Source of the DNA: Yeguia hominis | GTDB taxonomy: Bacteria > Bacillota > Clostridia > Oscillospirales > Acutalibacteraceae | Length of the DNA stretch: 64,000 nucleotides | Direction of reading: 5' to 3' | NCBI RefSeq assembly: GCF_014384705.1 | Contig: NZ_JACRSN010000010.1 | Span: 1 to 64,000, forward strand | Shown here: in pieces, positions 26,051-33,991 of the stretch | How positions within the stretch are numbered: position 1 is the stretch's first letter | Layout: each line of letters begins with the position of its first letter | Made by a program: the position numbers and the translations under genes | The notes under the pieces: model-generated | Told to the model about the DNA's origin: nothing | Seen by the model: the letters and a program-made list of their open reading frames with translations, nothing else | Database searches by the model: none

Positions 26051-27166
26051 ATGGCACTGAATTACACATTTGTCGACTGGGACCTCATCACATCCTTCGT
26101 GATCGACGCCTTCAAGGGATACGGAATCCCGGAAGAGGATGCGAAGATCTGTGCGGATATCCTGATCGAATCCGACCGCAGAGGCATTGAGTCGCACGGT
26201 GTCAACCGCTTCAAACCGATTTATCTGGATCGTATCAAGGCAGGAATTCAGAATCCGGTTACCAACTTTGAAATCATCCGCGAAACGCCGACCACGGCGG
26301 TTGTCGACGGTCATGACGGTATGGGACAGGTCGTCGGTTACAAGTCCATGAAAATGGCAATTGAAAAAGCGAAAAAGTACGGCATGGGTATGGTTGCTGC
26401 CCGCAACTCCACGCACTACGGCATCGCGGGTTACTATCCGCTGATGGCCTGCAAGGAAAACTGCATCGGCATCACCGGCACCAATGCGCGTCCGTCTATC
26501 GCACCGACTTTCGGCGTTGAGAATATGCTCGGTACCAACCCGCTGACGTTTGGTATGCCGACTGACGAGGACTTCCCGTTCGTAATCGACTGCGCGACTT
26601 CGATCACACAGCGCGGCAAGCTCGAATATTATGAGCGTATCGGCAAAGAGACGCCGGCTGGCATGGTTATCGGCCGCGACGGTAGCGCCCTGACCGATAC
26701 TTCCTATATCCTCAAAGCGCTCGTTTCCGGCGAAGCGGCTCTTGCACCGCTCGGCGGCATCGGCGAGGAACTCGCAGGCTACAAGGGCTACGGCTATGCA
26801 ACGGTCGTCGAGATCCTTTCCGCAGCGCTCCAGGCTGGCAACTATCTGAAAATGCTCACCGGCATCGGCGAGAACGGCGAAAAAGTTCCGTATCACCTCG
26901 GCCACTTCTTCATCGCAATCGACACCGAAGCGTTCATGGGCGCCGATTCCTTCAAGAAGACGGCTGGCAACATCCTGCGTGAACTGCGCAATTCGCAGAA
27001 GGCGCCGGGACAGGATCGCATCTTCACCGCCGGCGAAAAAGAGCACGACGTGTGGCTCTATCGCAAAGACCGTGGCCTTCCGGTCAACGAAGCAGTTCAG
27101 AAAGAACTCATCGCAGTGCGCGACGAGCTCGGCCTTACCCAGTATAAATTCCCGTTTGAAGCATAA
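26051..27166 (+). CDS. Ldh-2 family NAD(P)-dependent malate/L-lactate/ureidoglycolate-type dehydrogenase
   Basis: 371 residues of the type II malate/lactate dehydrogenase family, unrelated to Rossmann LDH/MDH. Family motifs seen: ESDRRGIESHGVNRF near residue 40, NSTHYGIAGYY, GTNPLTFGMPT and YKGYGYATVVEILSAAL. The reaction is reversible oxidation of a 2-hydroxy acid with NAD(P); the natural substrate (malate, lactate, sulfolactate or others) cannot be told. AAAAGGGG lies upstream of ATG 26051. The codon choice is strongly biased (CGC, GGC, AAG, ATC) and the promoter is near consensus, suggesting high expression. Monocistronic, ended by the hairpin at 27221-27261. Confidence 0.88.
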   Translation: MALNYTFVDWDLITSFVIDAFKGYGIPEEDAKICADILIESDRRGIESHGVNRFKPIYLDRIKAGIQNPVTNFEIIRETPTTAVVDGHDGMGQVVGYKSMKMAIEKAKKYGMGMVAARNSTHYGIAGYYPLMACKENCIGITGTNARPSIAPTFGVENMLGTNPLTFGMPTDEDFPFVIDCATSITQRGKLEYYERIGKETPAGMVIGRDGSALTDTSYILKALVSGEAALAPLGGIGEELAGYKGYGYATVVEILSAALQAGNYLKMLTGIGENGEKVPYHLGHFFIAIDTEAFMGADSFKKTAGNILRELRNSQKAPGQDRIFTAGEKEHDVWLYRKDRGLPVNEAVQKELIAVRDELGLTQYKFPFEA

Positions 27167-27220
27167 GCGAACGTTCTTTTTCCGATCTTCGGTTCAAAGA
27201 ATGGCAGCTTGAATAGCCGA

Positions 27221-27261
27221 ACAGCCCGGTACGGTACATTTGTGGTACGCGTCCGGGCTGT
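27221..27261 (+). terminator. Hairpin after the Ldh-2 gene
   Basis: ACAGCCCGG/CCGGGCTGT stem with an inner GTAC/GTAC stem; the T-run after it is weak. Confidence 0.55.
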
Positions 27262-27537
27262 CCGTGCGTTTTGGGGAAGATGCAAAATTCACAAAATGTT
27301 TGATCCATGTAAAATATTTGTTCATATTACATTAAATTTTTGCATGGATTCTATTTTATATACCGGCGTTTTCGATTGAAATTCGGGATTTTGGCTTTTG
27401 CAAAGCAACTGTTCTGTGCAAACAGCCAGCATGGCAGGGCAACGTACGGCGCAACGCGCATTGGGCGCGCATCGGGTTCAGACAACTTGGAAACCCGGAT
27501 GGAGAGCCGCTCTGCAGGTGCAGAAAAGGGGGATATC
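27262..27537. other. AT-rich upstream region of the O-antigen-ligase-like gene
   Basis: An AT-rich tract (27285-27365) contains several promoter-like hexamers, but no pair has ideal spacing. No gene is supported here. Confidence 0.4.
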
Positions 27538-28764
27538 ATGGCAAATCTTCAGGCAGTTTTCAACCGGTTCCGGAATACCTATTCCGCAGATGAGCGGGCG
27601 GTTTTCCTGCTGGTCCTTTCACTATTTTTGTCTATCTATTTAACAGCGGCCTGTGCCGTTGCAACCATCGTCTATATTCTTGTGACCGGCAAGCTTCGGG
27701 GAACGCTTTTCGGCGGAAAAGGCGCGGGATATCTTGTGCTCTTTTGCGCGGTGATGCTTCTGACGACCGCGGCTTACGGCCATGAGTTCGAATTATTGGT
27801 CGCAATCGGCGTTCTGCTTTTGCTCATTCTGGCGCTGTTTATGCGCAGGGTCATGACGCAGCGCCTCTTTCAGGATCTGATCGACGCCGCCTGCCTGATG
27901 AGCATCGGCGCGTTTCTGGTTGCGCTCCTGCAAAAGCTTCTGATCCGGGAAAATCAGTTCGACAACCGGTTTGAAGCGGTATTTGTCAACCCCAATTATT
28001 ATGCGGCGATCATTGAAATGGTCGTGCTCTTTGCGCTCTATAAAATGCTCACGCAGAAATCCGGACGCCTGTTTTATACCTTTGTAATTGCCTTTAATTT
28101 TTCAGGCCTTGCAATCTGTCAGTGCAGAACCGCCTTTTTGGTCATTGCGTGCTCTGTGCCGTGCCTGCTGCTGTTTTTGGGCAGAAAGAAACTGCTTTTG
28201 CTATACATTGCGCTCGGTATCTGCGGCGCAGGCCTTCTGTTCTATGATCCCGGCCTGTTTCCGCGTGCGGAAGCGCTGGGCGACGATTTCGATACCCGCT
28301 GGTCCATCTGGATGGCGGCAATCGAGGGCTTTTTTGAGCACCCTCTGCTTGGCGGCGGCTGCTATACGTACAGCCGGATCTATACACTCTATGGCGGTGC
28401 GCGCACAACCCATGCCCACAATTTACTCCTGGAACTCTTGCTCAATTACGGATTGCTCGGCACCGGCGCAGCCATCGCATATGTCGGCTCCACAACCAGA
28501 CAGGTGATCCGCCACTATATGGCGCGGCGCAACCGTTCTGCCTGCGCGCTTTGTCTGGCAATTCTCATCGGCGTTCTGGCGCACGGCGCAGTCGATGCAA
28601 CGCTTTTCTGGCCGCAGACCGGGCTTTTGGCCGCCGCTATTTTTGCGTGCCCCGGAATTTGCGAGTCGAAAAAATGGGCGGCATCGCCATCTTCGCGGAT
28701 GCCTTCTCTGCATTTGGATCTGCCGGAATCCGCGATGCTGTTTCAGGATTTTCCGGAACAATAA
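27538..28764 (+). CDS. O-antigen ligase/polymerase (Wzy_C)-like membrane protein
   Basis: 408 residues with about 10-12 hydrophobic spans. The ending region has the O-antigen ligase family pattern: a large external loop with GGGCYTYSRIYTLYGGARTTHAHNLLLELLLNYG, broken here by composition into GGGCYTY and HAHNLLLELL. This His-bearing loop catalyses glycan transfer or polymerisation in WaaL/Wzy-type enzymes. In a Gram-positive it probably acts on a surface polysaccharide or teichoic-like glycan. AAAGGGGG precedes ATG 27538; the longer frame to 27340 lacks a start context. No other glycan genes are adjacent. Confidence 0.8.
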   Translation: MANLQAVFNRFRNTYSADERAVFLLVLSLFLSIYLTAACAVATIVYILVTGKLRGTLFGGKGAGYLVLFCAVMLLTTAAYGHEFELLVAIGVLLLLILALFMRRVMTQRLFQDLIDAACLMSIGAFLVALLQKLLIRENQFDNRFEAVFVNPNYYAAIIEMVVLFALYKMLTQKSGRLFYTFVIAFNFSGLAICQCRTAFLVIACSVPCLLLFLGRKKLLLLYIALGICGAGLLFYDPGLFPRAEALGDDFDTRWSIWMAAIEGFFEHPLLGGGCYTYSRIYTLYGGARTTHAHNLLLELLLNYGLLGTGAAIAYVGSTTRQVIRHYMARRNRSACALCLAILIGVLAHGAVDATLFWPQTGLLAAAIFACPGICESKKWAASPSSRMPSLHLDLPESAMLFQDFPEQ

Positions 28765-28837
28765 ATACCAAAGCAGCGCGCAACCGTTTTCAGCCGGATC
28801 AAAAAACCAGGAAATTCTGCAATCAAAACAATACAAA

Positions 28838-28878
28838 ACAGGAAACGCAAAACAACCTGCGTTTCCTGTTCTTTTTTT
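28838..28878 (+). terminator. Rho-independent terminator
   Basis: A perfect 12-bp stem (ACAGGAAACGCA/TGCGTTTCCTGT), 8-nt loop, then TCTTTTTTT. It ends the O-antigen-ligase-like transcript. Confidence 0.92.
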
Positions 28879-29090
28879 GCCGTGCAGAGGCTTTTTTAGA
28901 TGCTTCAGGAGAATTTCCCTTTCGAAGAAAAACAAGCTGTACCGGCTGCAGAATGCGTTTCATCCATCGTTTGACACTGTAGGTTGCATATGTCTCCGCT
29001 TTTCCGGCGCCGTTCGTAGAAAGCCCGAAGGACGCAAATGAGACGAAGCGCGGCGTGGTTATTTGTTTCCGGACAATGGAGGGCTGTGCG
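28879..29090. other. Intergenic stretch with no feature seen
   Basis: Between a plus-strand terminator and the 3-prime end of the cobO-like gene. I see no gene or clear hairpin. Confidence 0.4.
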
Positions 29091-29609
29091 TTACCATTCA
29101 ATTCCCCGGCGGGCTGTAAGACCTTCCCGGTAGGGATGCCGATGAGAATGCATTTCGGTGATGTAATCAGCAGCAGCAAGCAGACGTTCCGACGGAATGT
29201 GTCCGGTCAGAACAATTTCTGCCCGGTTTTTCTGCTGATGGAGAAAGTGCAGGAGGGCTTCTTCCGAAAGCAGTCCTGCCTGACAGACGTCAAGCACTTC
29301 ATCGAGAAGAAAAAAATCGAGATCGTGCCGGGCTTCCGCACGCTTTAAGAGCGCATGATAGTAGGCCGCGGCTTTTGTTTGTTCGTCGCTGGTCATCTGA
29401 AAGGAGAATTTGACCGCAGGAAGGCACGGAAACCGTTCGATTCCGGGAATTGTGTCCAGGATGCGGTTTTCGGAGGAATTTCCGTCTTTGAGAAAGGACA
29501 GGATTCCGACGCGCATCCCGTTTCCACAAGCGCGGATCGCAAGACCAATTGCTGCAGTAGTTTTTCCTTTTCCGTCTCCGTAATAGAGGTGGATGCAGTG
29601 GCGTTCCAT
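29091..29609 (-). CDS. cobO: Cob(I)yrinic acid a,c-diamide / corrinoid adenosyltransferase
   Basis: 172 residues of the CobO/BtuR family. A P-loop GDGKGKTTAA at residues 11-20 binds ATP in the reversed orientation typical of the family. LDEVLDVCQAGLL, LTGHIPSERLLAAADYITEM and the C-terminal RRGIEW tail are family hallmarks. It transfers the 5-prime-deoxyadenosyl group of ATP to cob(I)alamin to make coenzyme B12. ATG 29609 has AAGGAG 12 nt upstream, slightly long spacing. It is next to the DUF5131 gene (99-bp gap, same strand). No other corrinoid biosynthesis gene is in the window, so it may serve salvage. Confidence 0.9.
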   Translation of the reverse strand: MERHCIHLYYGDGKGKTTAAIGLAIRACGNGMRVGILSFLKDGNSSENRILDTIPGIERFPCLPAVKFSFQMTSDEQTKAAAYYHALLKRAEARHDLDFFLLDEVLDVCQAGLLSEEALLHFLHQQKNRAEIVLTGHIPSERLLAAADYITEMHSHRHPYREGLTARRGIEW

Positions 29610-29697
29610 ATCATAAATGCACTCCTTTTCTGTAGCGGAATGGGTAGCTCCCGGGACCCCGCGCGGATCTCCGTCTCCCGCTGCGCGGGGACGGAGG

Positions 29698-29726
29698 GCG
29701 TGTGAAAATCACGGATTTTCACACGC
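29698..29726. terminator. 13-bp perfect hairpin over the DUF5131 stop codon
   Basis: GCGTGTGAAAATC and GATTTTCACACGC pair around ACG. The stop codon at 29709-29711 lies inside it. There is no T-run, so it may be an RNA stability or coupling element rather than a terminator. Confidence 0.5.
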
Positions 29727-30470
29727 TGCGGCCGCCGGATCGGCGGCCATCCGCGCGGGGAGATCGATCCCAGCCCGCGTAGCCTGTTGCTGCTGAAACC
29801 GCCGGGCAATCCGATAGACTCGGCCGTCTTTCCGAAACTGTGCACCCGTCTGTTTGAAATGAAAGGCTGTCCCGCAGGATGCGCAATCCGCCCGGAGCGC
29901 AAGAATCCAGCTGTAATCGCAAAGGCGCGCGCCCGGCCCGGATTCTCCGCCGGCTGTGACCCTGTCAATCCAGTTTCCGCGGAGATGTTCCCGGAGATGA
30001 ATTTCCTCCAGCAGCGGCTCACAGATGATTTCCCGGTGAAGAAGGGGAAGCGTGCGGAAGACCGGCAGCCGCCGGTCGGCCATAGCCTGATTTTCAACTG
30101 TGCAGCAGATGGTGACGTGCTCCCAGCCGTCTCCCCAGTTTTGCGGCAGACACGCCTGGATGCGCTCCGGCCGTTTGGTGACGATATAAAACCGGAGATC
30201 GCGCCGGCAGTCGATCATCTTCCAGGCCTCCTCGCGCCAGGGATCGGCCTGATCGAGAAAAAAGTCCGAGGAAAAACAGGTAAATATGAGCTCTCCGGGC
30301 GGCAGCTTGTATCCGCCTGTGCGTGCGCGGCGCAGCGGCAGGGCGAAGTCGGCCGTTTTAAAAACCTCTGCGGCATCGCGTCCGTGTTCTGCGTCGATTC
30401 GGTATACATAGCAGTTCTGACAGCCCGGGCTGACTTTTTTGCAGCCGTGCCAGGGATTCCATCCAGCCAT
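29709..30470 (-). CDS. DUF5131 (phage Gp37/Gp68-like) family protein
   Basis: 253 residues. It begins WNPWHGCKKVSPGCQNCYV with C10-X6-C17-X2-C20, the Cys triad of the DUF5131/Gp37-Gp68 family, related in layout to radical-SAM proteins. Family blocks LIFTCFSSDFFLDQ, YIVTKRPERI and VTAGGESGPGARLCDYSW are present. The second half has CASCGTAFHFKQTG. The biochemical role is unknown; phage and bacterial members are often annotated only by domain. AAGGAGC precedes ATG 30470. It precedes cobO on the same strand, possibly co-transcribed. Confidence 0.85.
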   Translation of the reverse strand: MAGWNPWHGCKKVSPGCQNCYVYRIDAEHGRDAAEVFKTADFALPLRRARTGGYKLPPGELIFTCFSSDFFLDQADPWREEAWKMIDCRRDLRFYIVTKRPERIQACLPQNWGDGWEHVTICCTVENQAMADRRLPVFRTLPLLHREIICEPLLEEIHLREHLRGNWIDRVTAGGESGPGARLCDYSWILALRADCASCGTAFHFKQTGAQFRKDGRVYRIARRFQQQQATRAGIDLPARMAADPAAAACENP

Positions 30471-30672
30471 CCGTTTTGCTCCTTCTGCGCGTTTCTATTA
30501 GTATATCGCCCTGTCTGCGCCTTGTCAATGCGCGTGAATTTCCTTGCCGCGGCAAAAGTGTTTCCTTTATTGCTTCTAACAATGCAGCAGCGATAGATTC
30601 GCTGGATTGCGCCGCATGCGCAGAATCTCACACATTTGCAGGAAAACCCCTGGTACGGGCTTGTACCTTGAG

Positions 30673-30711
30673 AAAAATCCGGTTAAATCAACCGGCTGCT
30701 GCCGGGATTTT
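30673..30711. other. Compact three-way-junction-like palindrome cluster
   Basis: An outer stem AAAATCC/GGATTTT encloses two small hairpins, GGTT-AAATC-AACC and GGC-TGCT-GCC. It lies between the divergent DUF5131 and MBL genes, just before the MBL promoter. It may be a terminator-like or RNA element, or chance. Confidence 0.35.
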
Positions 30712-30712
30712 C

Positions 30713-30741
30713 TTGCAAAATCAGCGTAAAAGAAGTAAGAT
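30713..30741 (+). promoter_or_regulatory. Promoter of the MBL-fold gene
   Basis: TTGCAA (30713-30718), 17 bp, TAAGAT (30736-30741), giving a short leader before ATG 30768. Confidence 0.55.
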
Positions 30742-30767
30742 AGAGGAGAAGGAACAGGAGGTTCGGT

Positions 30768-31496
30768 ATGAATCAGGTAACCTATCTTTTTAACAGCGGA
30801 TTTTTGGTAGAGCTTCCGCAGATGGTGCTGCTGTTTGATTACGAGCGCGGCGCGCTTCCGGCGTTTGACCGGGAAAAGCCGCTGTATGTGTTTGCAAGCC
30901 ACCGGCATCACGACCATTTTACGCCGGAAATTTTTCGGTTGTTCGAAGACCGGGAACAGGTTGCGTATCTGCTCTCAAAGGATATCCGCCTTTCGGACCG
31001 CTTTTTGGAGCGCCGCGGCATTTCGCCCGCGGTCAAGGAACAGATCACTTTTTTTCCGCGCGCGTCGCGGCAGACGGTCGGACCGCTGACTGTAGAGTCC
31101 ATTCCTTCGACGGACGTCGGCGTCGCGTTTCTTGTCGATGCCGGCGGAACGCGGATCTATCACGCGGGCGACCTGAACCTCTGGCTCTGGAAGGAAGAAG
31201 ATGACGCCTATAACAACGCTATGCGGAAAGCCTACGCGCAGGCCATGCAGCGCCTTTCGGGGGAGCACGTTCATCTGGCATTTGTTCCGCTTGATCCGCG
31301 GCAGGAGGATGGCTTCGGCTTTGGAGAAGGCATGCGGCTTTTTTTGGAAAATGTGCAGGCAGATGCGGTGTTTCCCATGCATTTTCGGGAAGATGCCTCT
31401 TATTGGCCGCGCAGCCGGTGTCTGCGGGAGAAAGATCCGGAAAAATGGGCTGCTGTAAGAAAAATTGAACGGGAAGGACAGGTCTTTTATGAATGA
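30768..31496 (+). CDS. MBL-fold metallohydrolase
   Basis: 242 residues of the metallo-beta-lactamase fold (UlaG-like subset). Zinc ligands: H45-R-H47-H48-D49-H50 (HxHxDH), AGDLNLW (Asp of the second site) and a terminal MHF His. The family includes lactonases, phosphodiesterases and ribonuclease-like enzymes; the substrate is not predictable. GGAGGTTC precedes ATG 30768. Its stop overlaps the start of the HAD gene (ATGA), so the two are co-translated. Confidence 0.88.
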   Translation: MNQVTYLFNSGFLVELPQMVLLFDYERGALPAFDREKPLYVFASHRHHDHFTPEIFRLFEDREQVAYLLSKDIRLSDRFLERRGISPAVKEQITFFPRASRQTVGPLTVESIPSTDVGVAFLVDAGGTRIYHAGDLNLWLWKEEDDAYNNAMRKAYAQAMQRLSGEHVHLAFVPLDPRQEDGFGFGEGMRLFLENVQADAVFPMHFREDASYWPRSRCLREKDPEKWAAVRKIEREGQVFYE

Positions 31497-32146
31497 AGTA
31501 CCAGCATGTGGTGTTTGATATCGACGGAACGCTGACGGATACCTATGGCCCGGTGATGAAGGCGCTATCCGATACGGTGTTCGATCTGACGGGAACCCGG
31601 TACGCGGCGGATGCGCTCCGGCCGTCGTTCGGGCGGCCCGGCGCCGAAGGGCTCCGGATGTTCGGCGTAACAGAAATTGAAAAAGGGCTCTATCTTTGGA
31701 ATGACTATCTGACGAACCGGTATTTTGGCGAGGTCACGCTCTTTGACGGCGTGTTGCCCACGCTCAAAGCCTTGTCTGAGACCGGCGTGTCGCTTGGCGT
31801 CATTACCTCGAAAACGCGCGCCGAATACGAGGCTTCTTTTGCGCAGCCGTACCCGGAGGCAGCGCGCCTGCTTCCGCAGGTCGTCACCATCGACGATACC
31901 GTGCGCGGAAAGCCCGATCCGGACCCGATGGAGGCTTACCGCAAGCGGACCGGCGCCGGAGAAGGGGAAGTGCTCTTTATCGGCGATACGGTTTACGACA
32001 TGTCCTGCGGGCTCTCCGGCGGCGCCGATTTTGGACTCGCCCTGTGGGGCAGCATGGATCCGGAAACGGTCACGAGGGCGACCTACCGGTTCCGCACACC
32101 GGAGGAGATCCTCGATGTCTTGCGCGGAAACGATGTAAATGCGTGA
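31493..32146 (+). CDS. HAD-family phosphatase (phosphoglycolate phosphatase-like)
   Basis: 217 residues. HAD motif I FDIDGTLTD has the nucleophile D9 and general acid D11; motif II is VITSKT; motif III/IV is the Lys of RGKPDPDP plus IGDTVYDMSCG. The inserted helical cap places it with PGP/beta-phosphoglucomutase-like subfamily I. It hydrolyses a small phosphorylated metabolite of unknown identity. It overlaps the MBL gene by 4 bp and is followed after 26 bp by the VOC gene, so the three form an operon. Confidence 0.88.
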   Translation: MKYQHVVFDIDGTLTDTYGPVMKALSDTVFDLTGTRYAADALRPSFGRPGAEGLRMFGVTEIEKGLYLWNDYLTNRYFGEVTLFDGVLPTLKALSETGVSLGVITSKTRAEYEASFAQPYPEAARLLPQVVTIDDTVRGKPDPDPMEAYRKRTGAGEGEVLFIGDTVYDMSCGLSGGADFGLALWGSMDPETVTRATYRFRTPEEILDVLRGNDVNA

Positions 32147-32172
32147 AAACATGAAAAAAGGAGAGAAATTCG

Positions 32173-32553
32173 ATGAACAATCAGTTTGCACATTTCAATT
32201 TTAATGTTGTCGACCTCGAGCGTTCGCTTGCCTTTTACCGCGAGGCGCTTGGGTTTACGGAAAAACGAAGGAAAACGGCGGAGGACGGCAGCTTTATTAT
32301 CGTCTTTCTGACGGACGGCGCGACGGACTTTGAGCTGGAGCTGACGTGGCTGCGCGACTGGGAAAAGCCGTCCTACGATCTTGGCGACTGCGAGTTCCAT
32401 CTGGCAGTGCGTACAGACGACTTGGCCGCAGCGCGCGAAAAGCACGAACAAATGGGCTGTGTCTGTTATGTCAATGAAAAGATGGGCATCTATTTCATTC
32501 AGGATCCGGACGGATACTGGATCGAGATGATCCCGCAGCGCGAATCCAAATAA
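32173..32553 (+). CDS. VOC/glyoxalase-fold protein (lactoylglutathione lyase-like)
   Basis: 126 residues with one vicinal-oxygen-chelate domain: FNFNVVDLERSLAFYREALGF at the start (broken into FNFNVVDLERS and FYREALGF), FELELTW in the middle, and IQDPDGYWIEMIP at the end. These match glyoxalase I. The family isomerises methylglyoxal hemithioacetals using Ni or Zn, but anaerobic Firmicutes members often have other or unknown roles. AAAGGAGAG precedes ATG 32173. Last gene of the MBL-HAD-VOC operon. Confidence 0.87.
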   Translation: MNNQFAHFNFNVVDLERSLAFYREALGFTEKRRKTAEDGSFIIVFLTDGATDFELELTWLRDWEKPSYDLGDCEFHLAVRTDDLAAAREKHEQMGCVCYVNEKMGIYFIQDPDGYWIEMIPQRESK

Positions 32554-32566
32554 AAAATCCGCCTGC

Positions 32567-32812
32567 TTATGGCGCGGCGGATTCCGGATCGTTCTTGTTT
32601 GGCGGTTCGCAGTGGGTGCCCGGCATGCCCAAAATGTAGTCTGTTGTGGTGTTGTAGAGCTTTGCAAGCATGATGACAGCCCAGACCGGAATTTCCCGCC
32701 TTCCTTTTTCATATCGCCGGTAAACCTCGCGGTTACAGTGCAGATATTCGGAAAGCTGTTTCTGGGTTAAATCGTGGTCGATACGGAGTTCTTCGATCCG
32801 CGGAAAATACAT
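32567..32812 (-). CDS. Small XRE-family HTH regulator
   Basis: 81 residues, nearly all one Cro/C1-type HTH: IEELRIDHDLTQKQLSEYL, then REVYRRYEKGRREIPV. A short Pro/Glu-rich tail follows. ATG 32812 is preferred, with TTGAGGTGA 6-8 nt upstream; the longer frame begins before that site. Convergent with the VOC gene and divergent from the SDR gene. Targets are unknown. Confidence 0.85.
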   Translation of the reverse strand: MYFPRIEELRIDHDLTQKQLSEYLHCNREVYRRYEKGRREIPVWAVIMLAKLYNTTTDYILGMPGTHCEPPNKNDPESAAP

Positions 32813-32954
32813 AAATCTCACCTCAATCATTCATGCTACTATGTTTTCAAACGGAAATTCTCAATATACAACCAAACAGTGGTATTCCCAGTTTTTCCCA
32901 GCCAAAATCGGGTGAAATTTACGCTGTTTCAGCGTGTCGAAAGGAATTCGTTTT

Positions 32955-33737
32955 ATGGAAATGAATGGAAAAGTCTGTGTGATCACCGGCGGCGCAAACG
33001 GCATTGGCCGCTGTATCGCAGAGACCTTTTACGCAGCGGGCGCTTCGGTGATTTTTGCCGATACGGACGCCGATCACGGCGCAAAGCTGGCGGCCCGGCT
33101 TCCGGGATCGGTCTTTGTACACGGCGACGTTTCCGAGGAACCGGTGCTCTTTAATATTGCCCGGATCGTCAAGGCGCGCTACGGGTGTGTGGATGTCCTG
33201 ATCAACAACGCCTGCGTCAGCCGAAAAGGCATTCTCTCCGGCTGCAGCTATGAGGATTTTGACTATGTGCTGCGCTTGGGCGTTGTGGCGCCGTATCGGC
33301 TGACCATGCTTTTGCGGGATCTGTTTGCGCCGGGCGCCTCTATTGTCAACCTTTCTTCGACGCGCGCGCTGATGTCCCAGCCGGACACCGAGAGTTATTC
33401 CGCGGCCAAAGGCGGCGTCCTTGCGCTGACGCACGCATTGGCGGCAAGCCTCGCGGGCAAAGTGCGGGTCAACGCCATCAGTCCGGGCTGGATCGATACC
33501 GGCCGCTTCCACGAGGACGGCTATGTCGCAACTTTTTCGGTTGGGGATTTAAAACAGCATCCTGCGGGCAGGGTCGGCGCGCCGGAGGATATCGCCGCAA
33601 TGGCAGCGTTCCTCTGCGGGCCGGAGGCTTCGTTTATCACCGGACAGAACTTTATTGTCGACGGCGGCATGACCCGGAATATGATCTATCACGGCGACGG
33701 CGGCTGGCAGTATCAGCCGGAAGAATCGGACGTCTGA
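32955..33737 (+). CDS. Short-chain dehydrogenase/reductase
   Basis: 260 residues, classical SDR. The cofactor motif TGGANGIG lies at 11-18, an acidic residue after strand 2 (FADTD) points to NAD(H) preference, NNAC follows, and the catalytic Ser (NLSS), Y148 and K152 (YSAAK) are present. The C-terminus has the usual NFIVDGGMT. The substrate alcohol/ketone is unknown. AAAGGAATT lies upstream of ATG 32955; the longer frame has no ribosome site. Possibly monocistronic. Confidence 0.9.
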   Translation: MEMNGKVCVITGGANGIGRCIAETFYAAGASVIFADTDADHGAKLAARLPGSVFVHGDVSEEPVLFNIARIVKARYGCVDVLINNACVSRKGILSGCSYEDFDYVLRLGVVAPYRLTMLLRDLFAPGASIVNLSSTRALMSQPDTESYSAAKGGVLALTHALAASLAGKVRVNAISPGWIDTGRFHEDGYVATFSVGDLKQHPAGRVGAPEDIAAMAAFLCGPEASFITGQNFIVDGGMTRNMIYHGDGGWQYQPEESDV

Positions 33738-33845
33738 TTTTGAGAAAAATCGTGATTTTGAGGCGGTGCTTTTCGGTGTTGTGTTTAAGAATTGCAGACA
33801 GATTTTGTCCATAACCACAAAAGCAAAAAAGCGCGGAATTTTGCA

Positions 33846-33874
33846 TTGACAAATTGAATAAAACCCGATATATT
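33846..33874 (+). promoter_or_regulatory. Strong promoter of the beta-glucosidase gene
   Basis: Consensus TTGACA (33846-33851), 17 bp, TATATT (33869-33874). Transcription would start near 33881, at the first base of the leader terminator. Confidence 0.8.
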
Positions 33875-33881
33875 AAGGGTG

Positions 33882-33939
33882 AGCGCAGAAGTTTCTTATG
33901 TATTTAAACGGATATGAGAAAGTAATCTGCGCTTTTTTT
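33882..33939 (+). terminator. Leader terminator/attenuator at the very start of the beta-glucosidase transcript
   Basis: AGCGCAGA/TCTGCGCT close an extended stem with TTTCTTAT/ATGAGAAA inner arms, followed by seven Ts. As it begins at the predicted transcription start, most transcripts would end near 33939 unless antiterminated. No BglG-type RAT sequence was recognised. It could also define a roughly 60-nt small RNA. Confidence 0.75.
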
Positions 33940-33991
33940 GTGCCGAAAGGCGACACGCGTGTGCTGATGAACAAAAATTGGAGGTATTGCA

